Assembly (NCBI GenBank): GCA_937919435.1
Contig: CALFRR010000118.1
Coordinates: 1-12,382, forward strand
Length of the DNA stretch: 12,382 nucleotides
Direction of reading: 5' to 3'
Source: an uncultured Alphaproteobacteria bacterium
Lineage (GTDB): Bacteria; Pseudomonadota; Alphaproteobacteria; Rhizobiales; Ancalomicrobiaceae
Shown in pieces: positions 6,542 through 12,382 of this stretch. A program made the position numbers and the translations under genes. Numbering within the stretch: position 1 is the stretch's first letter; every line of letters starts with the position of its first letter. The notes under the pieces were generated by a model. That model worked only from the letters and a program-made list of their open reading frames with translations. It ran no database searches and was not told the DNA's origin.

Positions 6542-7441
6542 TCAAGCGGGGCGGTCTTCGATCAGGCGGCGCACGACGACATCGATGGATTCGCGCCAGT
6601 CCGGCAGTCGGATCCCGTGCACCCGGGCGAGCCGGCCGCAGTCGAGCCGCGAGTTCTTCGGCCTCTTCGCCGGGGTCGGATAGGCGGAGGTCGGGATCGG
6701 CTCGACGTCCGCCGACGGCCCGCCGTGGGTCGCCGAACGGCGGAAGATCTCGGCGGCGAAGTCCGCCCAGGACGCTTCGCCGCCGCCGGTCGCGTGGAAC
6801 AACCCGCGGAGTTCGGGATCGCCGTCGGCGAGGAGGTTCTCCGTCACCTTCAGCATCGCCGCGGCGAGGTCGAGGGCCGAGGTCGGATTGCCGATCTGGT
6901 CGGCGACGACGCCGACGCGGTCGCGCGTCTCGGCGAGCCGCAGCATGGTGCGGACGAAGTTCTTGCCGAACGGCGAATAGACCCAGGCGGTGCGCAGCAC
7001 GGCGTGGTTCGCGGTCGCCGCCGCGAGTGCCCGCTCGCCGGCGAGCTTGGTGCGCCCATAGGCGCCGATCGGTCCGGTCGGGTCGGTCTCGACGTGAGGG
7101 GTCGGCTTGTCGCCGTCGAACACGTAGTCGGTGGACAGATGCACCACCGGAACGCCGAGCCGGGCCGCCGCCCGGCCGATCTCGCCGGGAGCGAGCCCGT
7201 TGACCGCGAGCGCCGTCGCCTCGTCGGTCTCGGCCGCGTCGACCGCGGTATAGGCGGCGACCGACAGGATCGCGTCCGGCCGCAGCGCTTCGATCGCCGG
7301 GGCGATCGCCGCCGTGTCGCGGAGGTCTAGGTCGGGCAGGCCGATCGTGACGATCTCCAGATCGTCGCGCCCAGCCACGGCCTCGACGAGCGAGCCGACC
7401 ACCTGACCCTCGGTTCCGGTGACCAGGAAGCGGCGCTTCAT
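6542..7441 (-). CDS. rfbD: dTDP-4-dehydrorhamnose reductase RfbD (RmlD)
   Basis: RfbD reduces dTDP-4-dehydro-L-rhamnose with NAD(P)H to dTDP-L-rhamnose, the last step of the pathway. The 299-residue product is an extended short-chain dehydrogenase. It has the N-terminal Rossmann motif VTGTEGQVG-like (VTGTEGQVVG, 7-16), the AAYTAVDAAE segment that is diagnostic of RmlD, STDYVFDG (about 103-110), and the catalytic Y-x3-K as YGRTK. LRTAWVYSPFGKNFVRTML follows in the middle of the protein. Gln-Val-Val replaces the commoner Gln-Val/Leu-Gly spacing in the first loop by one residue, a small deviation. The start ATG 7441-7439 overlaps the rfbB stop (ATGA), with GGAGGGGAAGAAAGG immediately upstream, so the two are probably translationally coupled. 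Confidence 0.96.
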   Translation of the reverse strand: MKRRFLVTGTEGQVVGSLVEAVAGRDDLEIVTIGLPDLDLRDTAAIAPAIEALRPDAILSVAAYTAVDAAETDEATALAVNGLAPGEIGRAAARLGVPVVHLSTDYVFDGDKPTPHVETDPTGPIGAYGRTKLAGERALAAATANHAVLRTAWVYSPFGKNFVRTMLRLAETRDRVGVVADQIGNPTSALDLAAAMLKVTENLLADGDPELRGLFHATGGGEASWADFAAEIFRRSATHGGPSADVEPIPTSAYPTPAKRPKNSRLDCGRLARVHGIRLPDWRESIDVVVRRLIEDRPA

Positions 7442-8505
7442 CCTTTCTTCCCCTCCGGAGCGAGGACTCCGAGACGTTCACCGACATGGCCCCGCTCGCA
7501 CAACGGTCGCCACCAGGCTTCGTTGGCGAGATACCAGGCGACGGTCTTCTCGAGCCCGCTGTCGAAGGTCTCCTGCGCCCGCCAGCCGAGTTCGGTCTCG
7601 AGCTTGGTCGCGTCGATGGCGTAGCGCGCGTCGTGGCCGGGCCGGTCGGTGACGAAGCGGATCAGATCGGCGTGCGGATGCGACTTCGGCGCCAGCCGGT
7701 CGAGGATGGCGCAGATCGAGCTGACCACCTGGAGGTTGGTCCGTTCGTTGCGGCCACCGACGTTGTAGGTCTCGCCCGGTCGGCCCCGCGAGGCGATCAG
7801 GTGCAGCGCGCGGGCGTGATCCTCGACGTAGAGCCAGTCGCGGACGTTCGAGCCGTCGCCGTAGACCGGCAGCGGTCGGCCGTGCAGCGCCTCGAGGATG
7901 ACCAGCGGGATCAGCTTTTCGGGGAAATGGCGCGGCCCGTAGTTGTTCGAGCAGTTGGAGACGATCGTCGGCAGGCCGTAGGTGCGGGCCCAGGCGATCG
8001 CCAGATGGTCGGACGCCGCCTTCGACGCCGAGTAGGGCGAGGACGGATCGTAGGCCGTCGTCTCGGTGAACAGGCCCTCCGCTCCGAGCGACCCGTAGAC
8101 CTCGTCGGTGGAGACGTGCAGGAAGCGGAAGTCGCGCTTCTCTGCGTCCGACAGGCCGTTCCAGTGGGCGCGCGCCCGCTCCAGCAGGGTGAAGGTGCCG
8201 ATCACGTTGGTGGTGACGAAGTCGGCCGCCCCGGTGATCGAGCGATCGACGTGGCTCTCGGCCGCGAGGTGGTAGACGCGGGTCGGTCGGAAGCTCGCGA
8301 AGACCTCGGCGACCGCCGCCGCGTCGCAGATGTCGGCCCGGACGAAGCGATGGTTCGGCCGATCGGCGACATCGGCGAGATTGGCGGGATTGCCGGCATA
8401 GGTGAGCTTGTCGAGAGTCAGAACCTCGGCACCGACCTCCTGGACCAGACGCCGCACTACCGCCGATCCGATGAAACCGGCCCCACCCGTGACGACGATC
8501 CGCAT
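7438..8505 (-). CDS. rfbB: dTDP-glucose 4,6-dehydratase RfbB (RmlB)
   Basis: RfbB converts dTDP-D-glucose to dTDP-4-dehydro-6-deoxy-D-glucose using bound NAD+. The 355-residue product is full length. It has the Rossmann motif GGAGFIGS (7-14), DKLTYAGNPANL (32-43), HLAAESHVDRSI (79-90), the catalytic T133-D134-E135 triplet in STDEVYG, and Y158-x3-K162 (YSASK). SNCSNNYGP (183-191), DGSNVRDWLYVEDH (217-230) and RPGHDARYAID complete the family signature. The start ATG 8505-8503 has GAGGA six bases upstream. It lies 54 bases after rfbC, and its stop TGA overlaps the rfbD start by four bases. Confidence 0.98.
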   Translation of the reverse strand: MRIVVTGGAGFIGSAVVRRLVQEVGAEVLTLDKLTYAGNPANLADVADRPNHRFVRADICDAAAVAEVFASFRPTRVYHLAAESHVDRSITGAADFVTTNVIGTFTLLERARAHWNGLSDAEKRDFRFLHVSTDEVYGSLGAEGLFTETTAYDPSSPYSASKAASDHLAIAWARTYGLPTIVSNCSNNYGPRHFPEKLIPLVILEALHGRPLPVYGDGSNVRDWLYVEDHARALHLIASRGRPGETYNVGGRNERTNLQVVSSICAILDRLAPKSHPHADLIRFVTDRPGHDARYAIDATKLETELGWRAQETFDSGLEKTVAWYLANEAWWRPLCERGHVGERLGVLAPEGKKG

Positions 8506-8528
8506 GTCCTGTCCTCGAAGCGCCCGTC

Positions 8529-8542
8529 CGGCCGCGCGGCCG
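8529..8542. repeat. 14-bp perfect palindrome between rfbC and rfbB
   Basis: CGGCCGCGCGGCCG is its own reverse complement and lies in the 54-bp gap between rfbC and rfbB. It could fold into a short hairpin in the operon mRNA. In such GC-rich DNA it may be chance; no function is claimed. Confidence 0.3.
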
Positions 8543-8559
8543 CCGGCGTGTTGATGTCC

Positions 8560-9114
8560 TTAGTCGAAGATGGCCCCGATCTCGGCGAAGAGCGGCTGGG
8601 TCCGATCCTTCGGCGAGAGGATCGCGTCGGCGGCGGCAACCGGCCAGTCGATGCCGAGGTCGGGATCGTCCCAGCGCAGTCCGCGATCGTGAGCCGGGCT
8701 GTAGTAGTCGGTCACCATATAGGCGAGCTCGCAGTCGTCCTCGAGCGTGCAGAAGCCGTGGGCGAAGCCCGCCGGGATCCACAGTTGACGTCCGTTCTCG
8801 GCGGAGAGTTCCACCGCGACATGGCGTCCCCGGGTCGGCGACGAGGCACGCAGGTCGACGGCGACGTCGAGGACGCGGCCGCGCGGACACTGCACCAGCT
8901 TGCCCTGGGCCTTCGGCGGGATCTGGAAATGGAGGCCACGCACCGTGCCCTTCGGCCCCGAAAGGGACCGATTGTGCTGGACGAAACGAACTTCGCCCGC
9001 CCGTTCACGGAACAGATCCTCGCGAAACTCTTCGCTGAACCACCCCCGGGTGTCGCCGTGCCGCTTCGGTGCAATCGTCAGAAGGCCGGAAATCTCGGTA
9101 GTTTCGAACTGCAT
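8560..9114 (-). CDS. rfbC: dTDP-4-dehydrorhamnose 3,5-epimerase RfbC (RmlC)
   Basis: RfbC epimerises C3 and C5 of dTDP-4-dehydro-6-deoxy-D-glucose to give dTDP-4-dehydro-L-rhamnose. The 184-residue product is a normal-length cupin. Signatures are DTRGWFSE (21-28), QHNRSLSGPKGTVRGLHFQ (46-64) with presumed catalytic base H62, GKLVQCPRGRVLDVAVDLR (71-89), and WIPAGFAHGF (112-121). In AYMVTDYYSP (131-140) Y132 is the probable catalytic acid by comparison with studied RmlC enzymes. The start ATG 9114-9112 has only a modest GAG-type ribosome binding site, but translation matches the family from the first residues. It is the first gene of the rfbCBDA operon, and its promoter must lie in the spacer to the divergent glycosyltransferase. 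Confidence 0.97.
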   Translation of the reverse strand: MQFETTEISGLLTIAPKRHGDTRGWFSEEFREDLFRERAGEVRFVQHNRSLSGPKGTVRGLHFQIPPKAQGKLVQCPRGRVLDVAVDLRASSPTRGRHVAVELSAENGRQLWIPAGFAHGFCTLEDDCELAYMVTDYYSPAHDRGLRWDDPDLGIDWPVAAADAILSPKDRTQPLFAEIGAIFD

Positions 9115-9244
9115 CGGATCTCTGTCGTAGGTCTACGGGCGCCGCCGTGCATGTCGAAGGCGAAACGAGGCCCCGCTTGCGGGACGGCCGAACCTAACCG
9201 CTGATGCCATCGGTTGCAACGCCGGTAGGACGCCGAGCCGATGT

Positions 9245-9275
9245 GCGGCCGGCGGGGCGAAGGCCCCCCGACCGC
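9245..9275. repeat. GC-rich inverted repeat in the divergent spacer
   Basis: GCGGCCGGCGGGGC (9245-9258) folds back on GCCCCCCGACCGC (9263-9275) around a GAAG loop, with 12 paired bases, one mismatch and one bulged C. It lies about 100 bases upstream of the glycosyltransferase start and is followed on the plus strand by TTCTCC. It could be a leader hairpin, a terminator-like attenuator or a protein-binding site; position alone does not decide. Confidence 0.4.
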
Positions 9276-9347
9276 TTCTCCACGTGACGGCACCGGACTG
9301 CGACGTCCAGGTGGATCGAACCGGCGGCATTGGCTAAGAAGGCTGCG

Positions 9348-9357
9348 CACACGTGTG
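9348..9357. promoter_or_regulatory. 10-bp palindrome CACACGTGTG, possible operator
   Basis: A perfect 10-bp palindrome lies 20 bases before the glycosyltransferase ATG and 8 bases before its ribosome binding site. Its position would suit an operator or a small leader structure. This is an observation of symmetry only. Confidence 0.25.
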
Positions 9358-9365
9358 ATGCCAGC

Positions 9366-9371
9366 AGGGAG
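9366..9371 (+). promoter_or_regulatory. Ribosome binding site that sets the glycosyltransferase start
   Basis: AGGGAG is separated by six bases (CCTTCG) from ATG 9378. An in-frame TTG at 9330 would give 16 more residues but has no purine-rich site before it, so the ATG is preferred. Confidence 0.65.
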
Positions 9372-9377
9372 CCTTCG

Positions 9378-10547
9378 ATGCGCGTTGGGGAGATCCGTGA
9401 TCTCGTCGTTTCCCTGGTGGGGCATCGCCCGCCTCGTCGCAATGCCCGCACCCGGAGCATTCTGGTCGTGTCGACGCTGTTGCCGTCGCGCGGCCACGCC
9501 GGCGGCGTCCGCATCCTCGACATCGCGGCCGAGATCCGGCGGCTGGTGCCGGACACCACGATCGATCTCTTCTCGCTCGAGCATCCCGATATCGACTTCG
9601 TCGATGCTGAGACGTTGTCGGTTTTCGATCGAGTCCATATTTCGCGGGATCGCAAACTCTCGTTCGATCGCCTGCCCGACGCTGCGCGGCACTGGTACGA
9701 CGTCGTCGACATCCAGTATCCGCAGCCGCCGAGGCGTATTCTGTCCTATCGGCAGTATTGCGCGAAACTCCTGTTCACGCCCATGGAATCCGCCGCGCGA
9801 CGGGTCGCTCTCGCACCGCCCGGGGCGGTGCCCGAGGACGACCGGCGGGCGGGCCGGCGGGAAGAGCGGATCGCCCGTCTGGTCGACGAGGTCGTCTGCG
9901 TGTCCGAGCCCGATGCCGATTGCCTGCGCCGAAAGACCGGTCTGACGAACATCGGTCATCTGGACACCTGCATTTCACGACAGGAGTTCGCCGACCGGAT
10001 CGCGTCGGCGGCGAGTGGCGCGCTCGACGGCAGGCGCATCGTCTTCGCAGCCTTCTTCGGCGCGCCTCCCAATCGTGAGGCGCTCGATTGGTACCTTGAT
10101 CGCGTTCATCGGCGGGTGGTCGAGGCCGTCCCCGACGCGGAACTCCTCGTGGTCGGTCGCGGAAACCTCGCCACCTATCGGGAGCGAGCGGATCGAAACG
10201 TTCGCCTCGTCGGTGAGGTCGCCAACGTCGCCGATGCCATCGCCGAGGCGGCGATCGGGATCGCTCCGCTGTTCTCCGGCTCTGGTTTCCGCGGCAAGGT
10301 CAATCAGTATGCCGTCCTCGGCCTGCCCTGCGTGGCGACCTCCTTGGCGGCCTCCGGGCTCGCCTACGAGGACGGCAAAGACATCTTCGTCACGGAAGAT
10401 CCGATCGTCTTTGCCGATCACCTCGTCCGGTTGCTGAGAGACCCGGAGTTCCGGCGCACGATCGGTGATCGCGCCCGTGAACGTTGTCTGGCCAACTATT
10501 CGTGGTCGTCGAAAGCGGCGCGGATCACCGAAATCTACGAACTCTGA
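9378..10547 (+). CDS. GT4-type glycosyltransferase (GT-B fold)
   Basis: A probable retaining glycosyltransferase that moves a sugar from a nucleotide donor to an unidentified acceptor, by context a surface polysaccharide. The protein has 389 residues and no signal peptide or membrane segment. The N-terminal half (about 27-200) starts with SILVVSTLLPSRGHAGGVR, a strand and Gly-rich acceptor-domain loop. The C-terminal half (about 220-389) has VFAAFFGAPPNREALDWYL, AELLVVGRGNL, VRLVGEVANV and GIAPLFSGSGFRGKVNQYAVLGLPCVATSLAASGL (294-328). R305/K307 of that block are the expected donor-phosphate contacts. The usual Glu after the Lys (KxxE) is Gln here (Q310), a form I associate with one branch of these enzymes. 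Third codon positions are less G/C-biased than in neighbouring genes, most clearly around 9600-9760, hinting at transfer or faster drift. It stands alone on the plus strand between divergent rfbC and the convergent heptose pair. Rhamnosyl- or heptosyl-transfer is plausible but unproven. Confidence 0.88.
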   Translation: MRVGEIRDLVVSLVGHRPPRRNARTRSILVVSTLLPSRGHAGGVRILDIAAEIRRLVPDTTIDLFSLEHPDIDFVDAETLSVFDRVHISRDRKLSFDRLPDAARHWYDVVDIQYPQPPRRILSYRQYCAKLLFTPMESAARRVALAPPGAVPEDDRRAGRREERIARLVDEVVCVSEPDADCLRRKTGLTNIGHLDTCISRQEFADRIASAASGALDGRRIVFAAFFGAPPNREALDWYLDRVHRRVVEAVPDAELLVVGRGNLATYRERADRNVRLVGEVANVADAIAEAAIGIAPLFSGSGFRGKVNQYAVLGLPCVATSLAASGLAYEDGKDIFVTEDPIVFADHLVRLLRDPEFRRTIGDRARERCLANYSWSSKAARITEIYEL

Positions 10548-10597
10548 CCGACGTGCCGGATTTCCCCTGACGGGTATCCTCCGTGGCCCACCGGTCA
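10545..10597. terminator. Imperfect inverted repeat joining two convergent gene ends
   Basis: TGACCG (10545-10550), which starts with the glycosyltransferase stop codon, pairs with CGGTCA (10592-10597), which ends in the stop codon of the minus-strand fusion gene. GTG (10553-10555) can extend the pairing with CAC (10589-10591) past a two-base bulge. A smaller ACCGG-TCAG-CCGGT hairpin overlaps the right end. With only 47 bases between the genes this is the likely place for both transcripts to end, but there is no T run and support is weak. Confidence 0.25.
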
Positions 10598-11821
10598 GCC
10601 GGTCGTCGCTCTCGCGAGGATCCCGACGATCCGCGCCTCAATGTTCCCGCCGTCGAAGAGGTGGCCTGTCACTCCCGCCCGCCGCGCCGCTTCGACGTCG
10701 GTCGGCATGTCGCCGATCAGGAACGAGCGGTCGCGATCGACCCGCCATTCCTCCATCGCCCGTAGCAACATGCCGGGGTTGGGCTTGCGGTCGGCGTGGT
10801 CGCCGGTGAACTCCGGCACCACTCCGTCGGGATGGAAGGGGCAGACGTAGAAGCGGTCGACGTGGGCGCCTTCCTCGGCCAGCCGCGCCTGCATCTCGCG
10901 GTGGAACAGCGCCACGTCGGCGAGCCCGTAGTAGCCGCGTGCCACCCCGGCCTGATTGGTGACGACGAACACCCACCAACCGAGATCGTTCAGCCGCCGG
11001 ATCGCCCGCGCCGCTCCGGGGATGAACCGGAGATCCTCCGGTCGATGGGTATAGCCGGAATCGACGTTGATCACGCCGTCCCGGTCGAGGAAGGCCGCCG
11101 GACGGATCCGCGTCGCCGGGAGTTCGCGATGGCCCTGCTCCAGCGTCTCCGGCAGCCCGACGTCGAGGAAGTAGCCGTCGAACTCGCGGCCGACGATCTC
11201 GCCGCGCGCCACCAGCTCCGGAAAGATCCGTTGCTCGATCGAGCAGGGCAGTGCATCGACGAGATCGAGGATCTCGCGGCGCAGGACGTAGACGCCGCCG
11301 TTGATCAGGCCCGGACCGGCATGGCTCGGATCCTTCTCCAGGAAGGCGGTGACGCGCCCACCCTCCGCGATCACCCGACCGTAGCGCGCCGCATCCGGCA
11401 CCGCCCGTAGCGCCAGCGTCGCCAGGGCTCCGGACTCTCGTGCGGCCTGTTCCAGGGCGCGCAGGTTGATGTCGAACAGCGCATCGCCGTTCATCATCAG
11501 GAAGAGGTCGTCGAGCCGGTCCCGCGCCACGGTCAGCGCTCCGCCGGTGCCGAGCGGCATCGGCTCGCGCAGGACCTCGATGCGGGCACCCCCGATCCGA
11601 CGGCCGGCGTAGAGCTCCTCGACCCGGTCGCCGAGGTGGCCGGCCAGCAGCAGGATCTCTTCGTAGCCGTGCCGCTCGATGGTTTCGAGCAGGTAGTCGA
11701 GAAACGGTCGCTCGCCGGCGATCGGCAGCAACGGCTTGGGAACGTCTCGGGTCAGGGCACCGAGCCTGGTGCCGCGCCCACCGACCAGAACCACCGCCTG
11801 ACGGATCGCCCGCGTCGTCAT
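10595..11821 (-). CDS. Fusion of a sugar-1-phosphate nucleotidyltransferase (HddC-like) and a GmhB-like HAD phosphatase
   Basis: A 408-residue two-domain enzyme, probably in synthesis of nucleotide-activated D-glycero-D-manno-heptose: a GmhB-like domain would remove the C7 phosphate from heptose 1,7-bisphosphate and an HddC-like domain would attach the nucleotide. Residues about 7-235 are the nucleotidyltransferase: VLVGGRGTRLGALTRDVPKPLLP (11-33), PLGTGGAL (89-96), MNGD (110-113), LINGGVYVL (172-180) and DVGLPE (220-225). Residues about 243-403 are the HAD-IIIA phosphatase: FLDRDGVIN (244-252; nucleophile D246, acid D248), VTNQAGVARG (287-296), RKPNPGML (345-352) and IGDMPTD (369-375). The GmhB zinc site looks altered: C327 remains in CPFHPDG, but the later Cys-x-Cys is His342-x-Asp344. 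The start ATG 11821-11819 has GGGAGG eight bases upstream and overlaps the preceding gene's stop (ATGA). Which heptose anomer and which nucleotide are used cannot be read from sequence. Confidence 0.9.
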   Translation of the reverse strand: MTTRAIRQAVVLVGGRGTRLGALTRDVPKPLLPIAGERPFLDYLLETIERHGYEEILLLAGHLGDRVEELYAGRRIGGARIEVLREPMPLGTGGALTVARDRLDDLFLMMNGDALFDINLRALEQAARESGALATLALRAVPDAARYGRVIAEGGRVTAFLEKDPSHAGPGLINGGVYVLRREILDLVDALPCSIEQRIFPELVARGEIVGREFDGYFLDVGLPETLEQGHRELPATRIRPAAFLDRDGVINVDSGYTHRPEDLRFIPGAARAIRRLNDLGWWVFVVTNQAGVARGYYGLADVALFHREMQARLAEEGAHVDRFYVCPFHPDGVVPEFTGDHADRKPNPGMLLRAMEEWRVDRDRSFLIGDMPTDVEAARRAGVTGHLFDGGNIEARIVGILARATTG

Positions 11822-12382
11822 CCCCGGTCCCTCCCCCAGACGCGATCGGCCTCTGCCGCCGCCAGGAACAGGTGATAGAGCGTGCTCGCCGGCATGTGGT
11901 CGACCATCGGCGCACCGGCCGCATCGAGCCGATCGATCCAACCACCTTCGACCGTCCGGTCGAGGAACGCACTCCGCAAGCGGCCGATCACCCGCGCCGC
12001 ACGTCCGGCGGCGGCAGTGTCGCCCTGTTCGAACGCCGCGACCTCGGCCTTGATCGCTTCGGTGTGCGGCCAGCTGCGACGCGATGCACGATGGACGCTG
12101 CCGTCGTGGCGGAGCTCGTCGACGATCAGGCCCTCGCCGTCGAAGCCGTGGCGGTCGGCGAAGGCCTTCAGCGCGACGGCGATCGGATCGTCGCCGCGGC
12201 CGACCAGTCGCGCGTAGCCGCGCAGCAGCCACGACCATTCGTAATGATGACCCGGCTCGCAGATCTCGCCTTCCGGTCCGGCGCGCCGCTCCCAGCGGCC
12301 GTCGAAGTACTCCGGCAGCACTCCCGGGTCCGCCCGGAAGAACCGAGCCGCCATCATCGTCCGCACCTCGCCGGCGCGCGCC
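11818..12382 (-). CDS. AGE-family epimerase/isomerase, C-terminal part, cut by the window edge
   Basis: The visible 187 residues are the C-terminal half of an N-acylglucosamine 2-epimerase (AGE)-type (alpha/alpha)6-barrel protein. The family includes sugar 2-epimerases, mannose-6-phosphate isomerase-like enzymes and YihS-type isomerases. Signatures are EYFDGRW, GHHYEWSWLLRGYARL (about residues 44-59) with the conserved His/Glu of the active site, GLIVDEL, RRSWPHTEAIKA (about 101-112), and TLYHLFLAAAEA (about 167-178) carrying the second conserved His. Family members have about 390-420 residues, so around half is off the right edge. The frame is open to base 12381, and the in-frame GTG at 12366 is internal. 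Its stop TGA overlaps the ATG of the fusion gene by four bases, suggesting coupled synthesis. By context it may interconvert a hexose or heptose phosphate feeding the activated-sugar pathway; the substrate is not predictable from this part. Confidence 0.9.
   Translation of the reverse strand, partial: ARAGEVRTMMAARFFRADPGVLPEYFDGRWERRAGPEGEICEPGHHYEWSWLLRGYARLVGRGDDPIAVALKAFADRHGFDGEGLIVDELRHDGSVHRASRRSWPHTEAIKAEVAAFEQGDTAAAGRAARVIGRLRSAFLDRTVEGGWIDRLDAAGAPMVDHMPASTLYHLFLAAAEADRVWGRDRG

Larger units (their letters stand above)
9115..9377. promoter_or_regulatory. Divergent spacer between rfbC and the glycosyltransferase gene
   Basis: This 263-bp interval must supply the start signals for the leftward rfbCBDA operon and for the rightward glycosyltransferase gene. 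I see no convincing open reading frame of its own. On the minus strand TTGCAA then TTAGGT with a 16-base gap is a very weak promoter candidate. The interval contains a stable hairpin (9245-9275) and a 10-bp palindrome (9348-9357), annotated separately. Confidence 0.5.

Noticed and set aside
7486..9204. 572-codon plus-strand open frame antisense to rfbB and rfbC
   Set aside because: Shadow of two clearly conserved rhamnose-pathway genes; the translation lacks hydrophobic-core patterning or known motifs.
9330..9377. TTG at 9330 as start of the glycosyltransferase
   Set aside because: It lacks a ribosome binding site, while ATG 9378 has AGGGAG six bases upstream. The added 16 residues match no family feature.
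1..12382. CRISPR arrays, tRNA/rRNA genes, insertion sequences, integrases or toxin-antitoxin pairs
   Set aside because: Nothing with the required repeats, cloverleaf sequence, transposase motifs or small paired genes was recognised on either strand.

Overview
The window reads as chromosomal DNA of a GC-rich alphaproteobacterium, most likely a member of the Hyphomicrobiales (Rhizobiales). The pointers are the strong G/C preference at third codon positions, a Ppx/GppA-family gene overlapping rlmE, and the type of heptose nucleotidyltransferase-phosphatase fusion present. The genus cannot be fixed from the sequence alone. No tRNA, rRNA, CRISPR array, insertion sequence or prophage gene is visible.

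Layout, left to right. (1) The 3' five-sixths of ilvD (+) enters from the left edge and ends in hairpins shared with the next, convergent gene. (2) A minus-strand gene for a serine-rich, four-EF-hand calcium-binding protein is followed upstream by a 476-bp gene-free stretch that includes a hairpin just ahead of its ribosome binding site. (3) A minus-strand pair, ppx/gppA then rlmE, overlaps by GTGA and has its own sigma70-like promoter. (4) A complete minus-strand dTDP-L-rhamnose operon runs rfbC-rfbB-rfbD-rfbA and ends in a strong hairpin. (5) After a 263-bp divergent spacer comes a plus-strand GT4-type glycosyltransferase of somewhat lower GC. (6) Convergent to it is a minus-strand pair: an AGE-family epimerase/isomerase, cut by the right edge, overlapping by ATGA a sugar-1-phosphate nucleotidyltransferase fused to a GmhB-like HAD phosphatase.

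Roughly the right half (5.6-12.4 kb) is therefore a cell-surface polysaccharide locus. It makes dTDP-L-rhamnose, probably makes a nucleotide-activated heptose, and carries a glycosyltransferase that may use such donors. The left half is housekeeping: branched-chain amino acid synthesis, polyphosphate/(p)ppGpp hydrolysis and 23S rRNA 2'-O-methylation, plus one likely accessory calcium-binding protein.

I found no obviously new multi-gene system. The points most worth a second look are the EF-hand protein and its leader hairpin, the long disordered N-terminus and ambiguous start of the Ppx protein, the fusion enzyme with an altered GmhB zinc site, and the structured divergent spacer before the glycosyltransferase.
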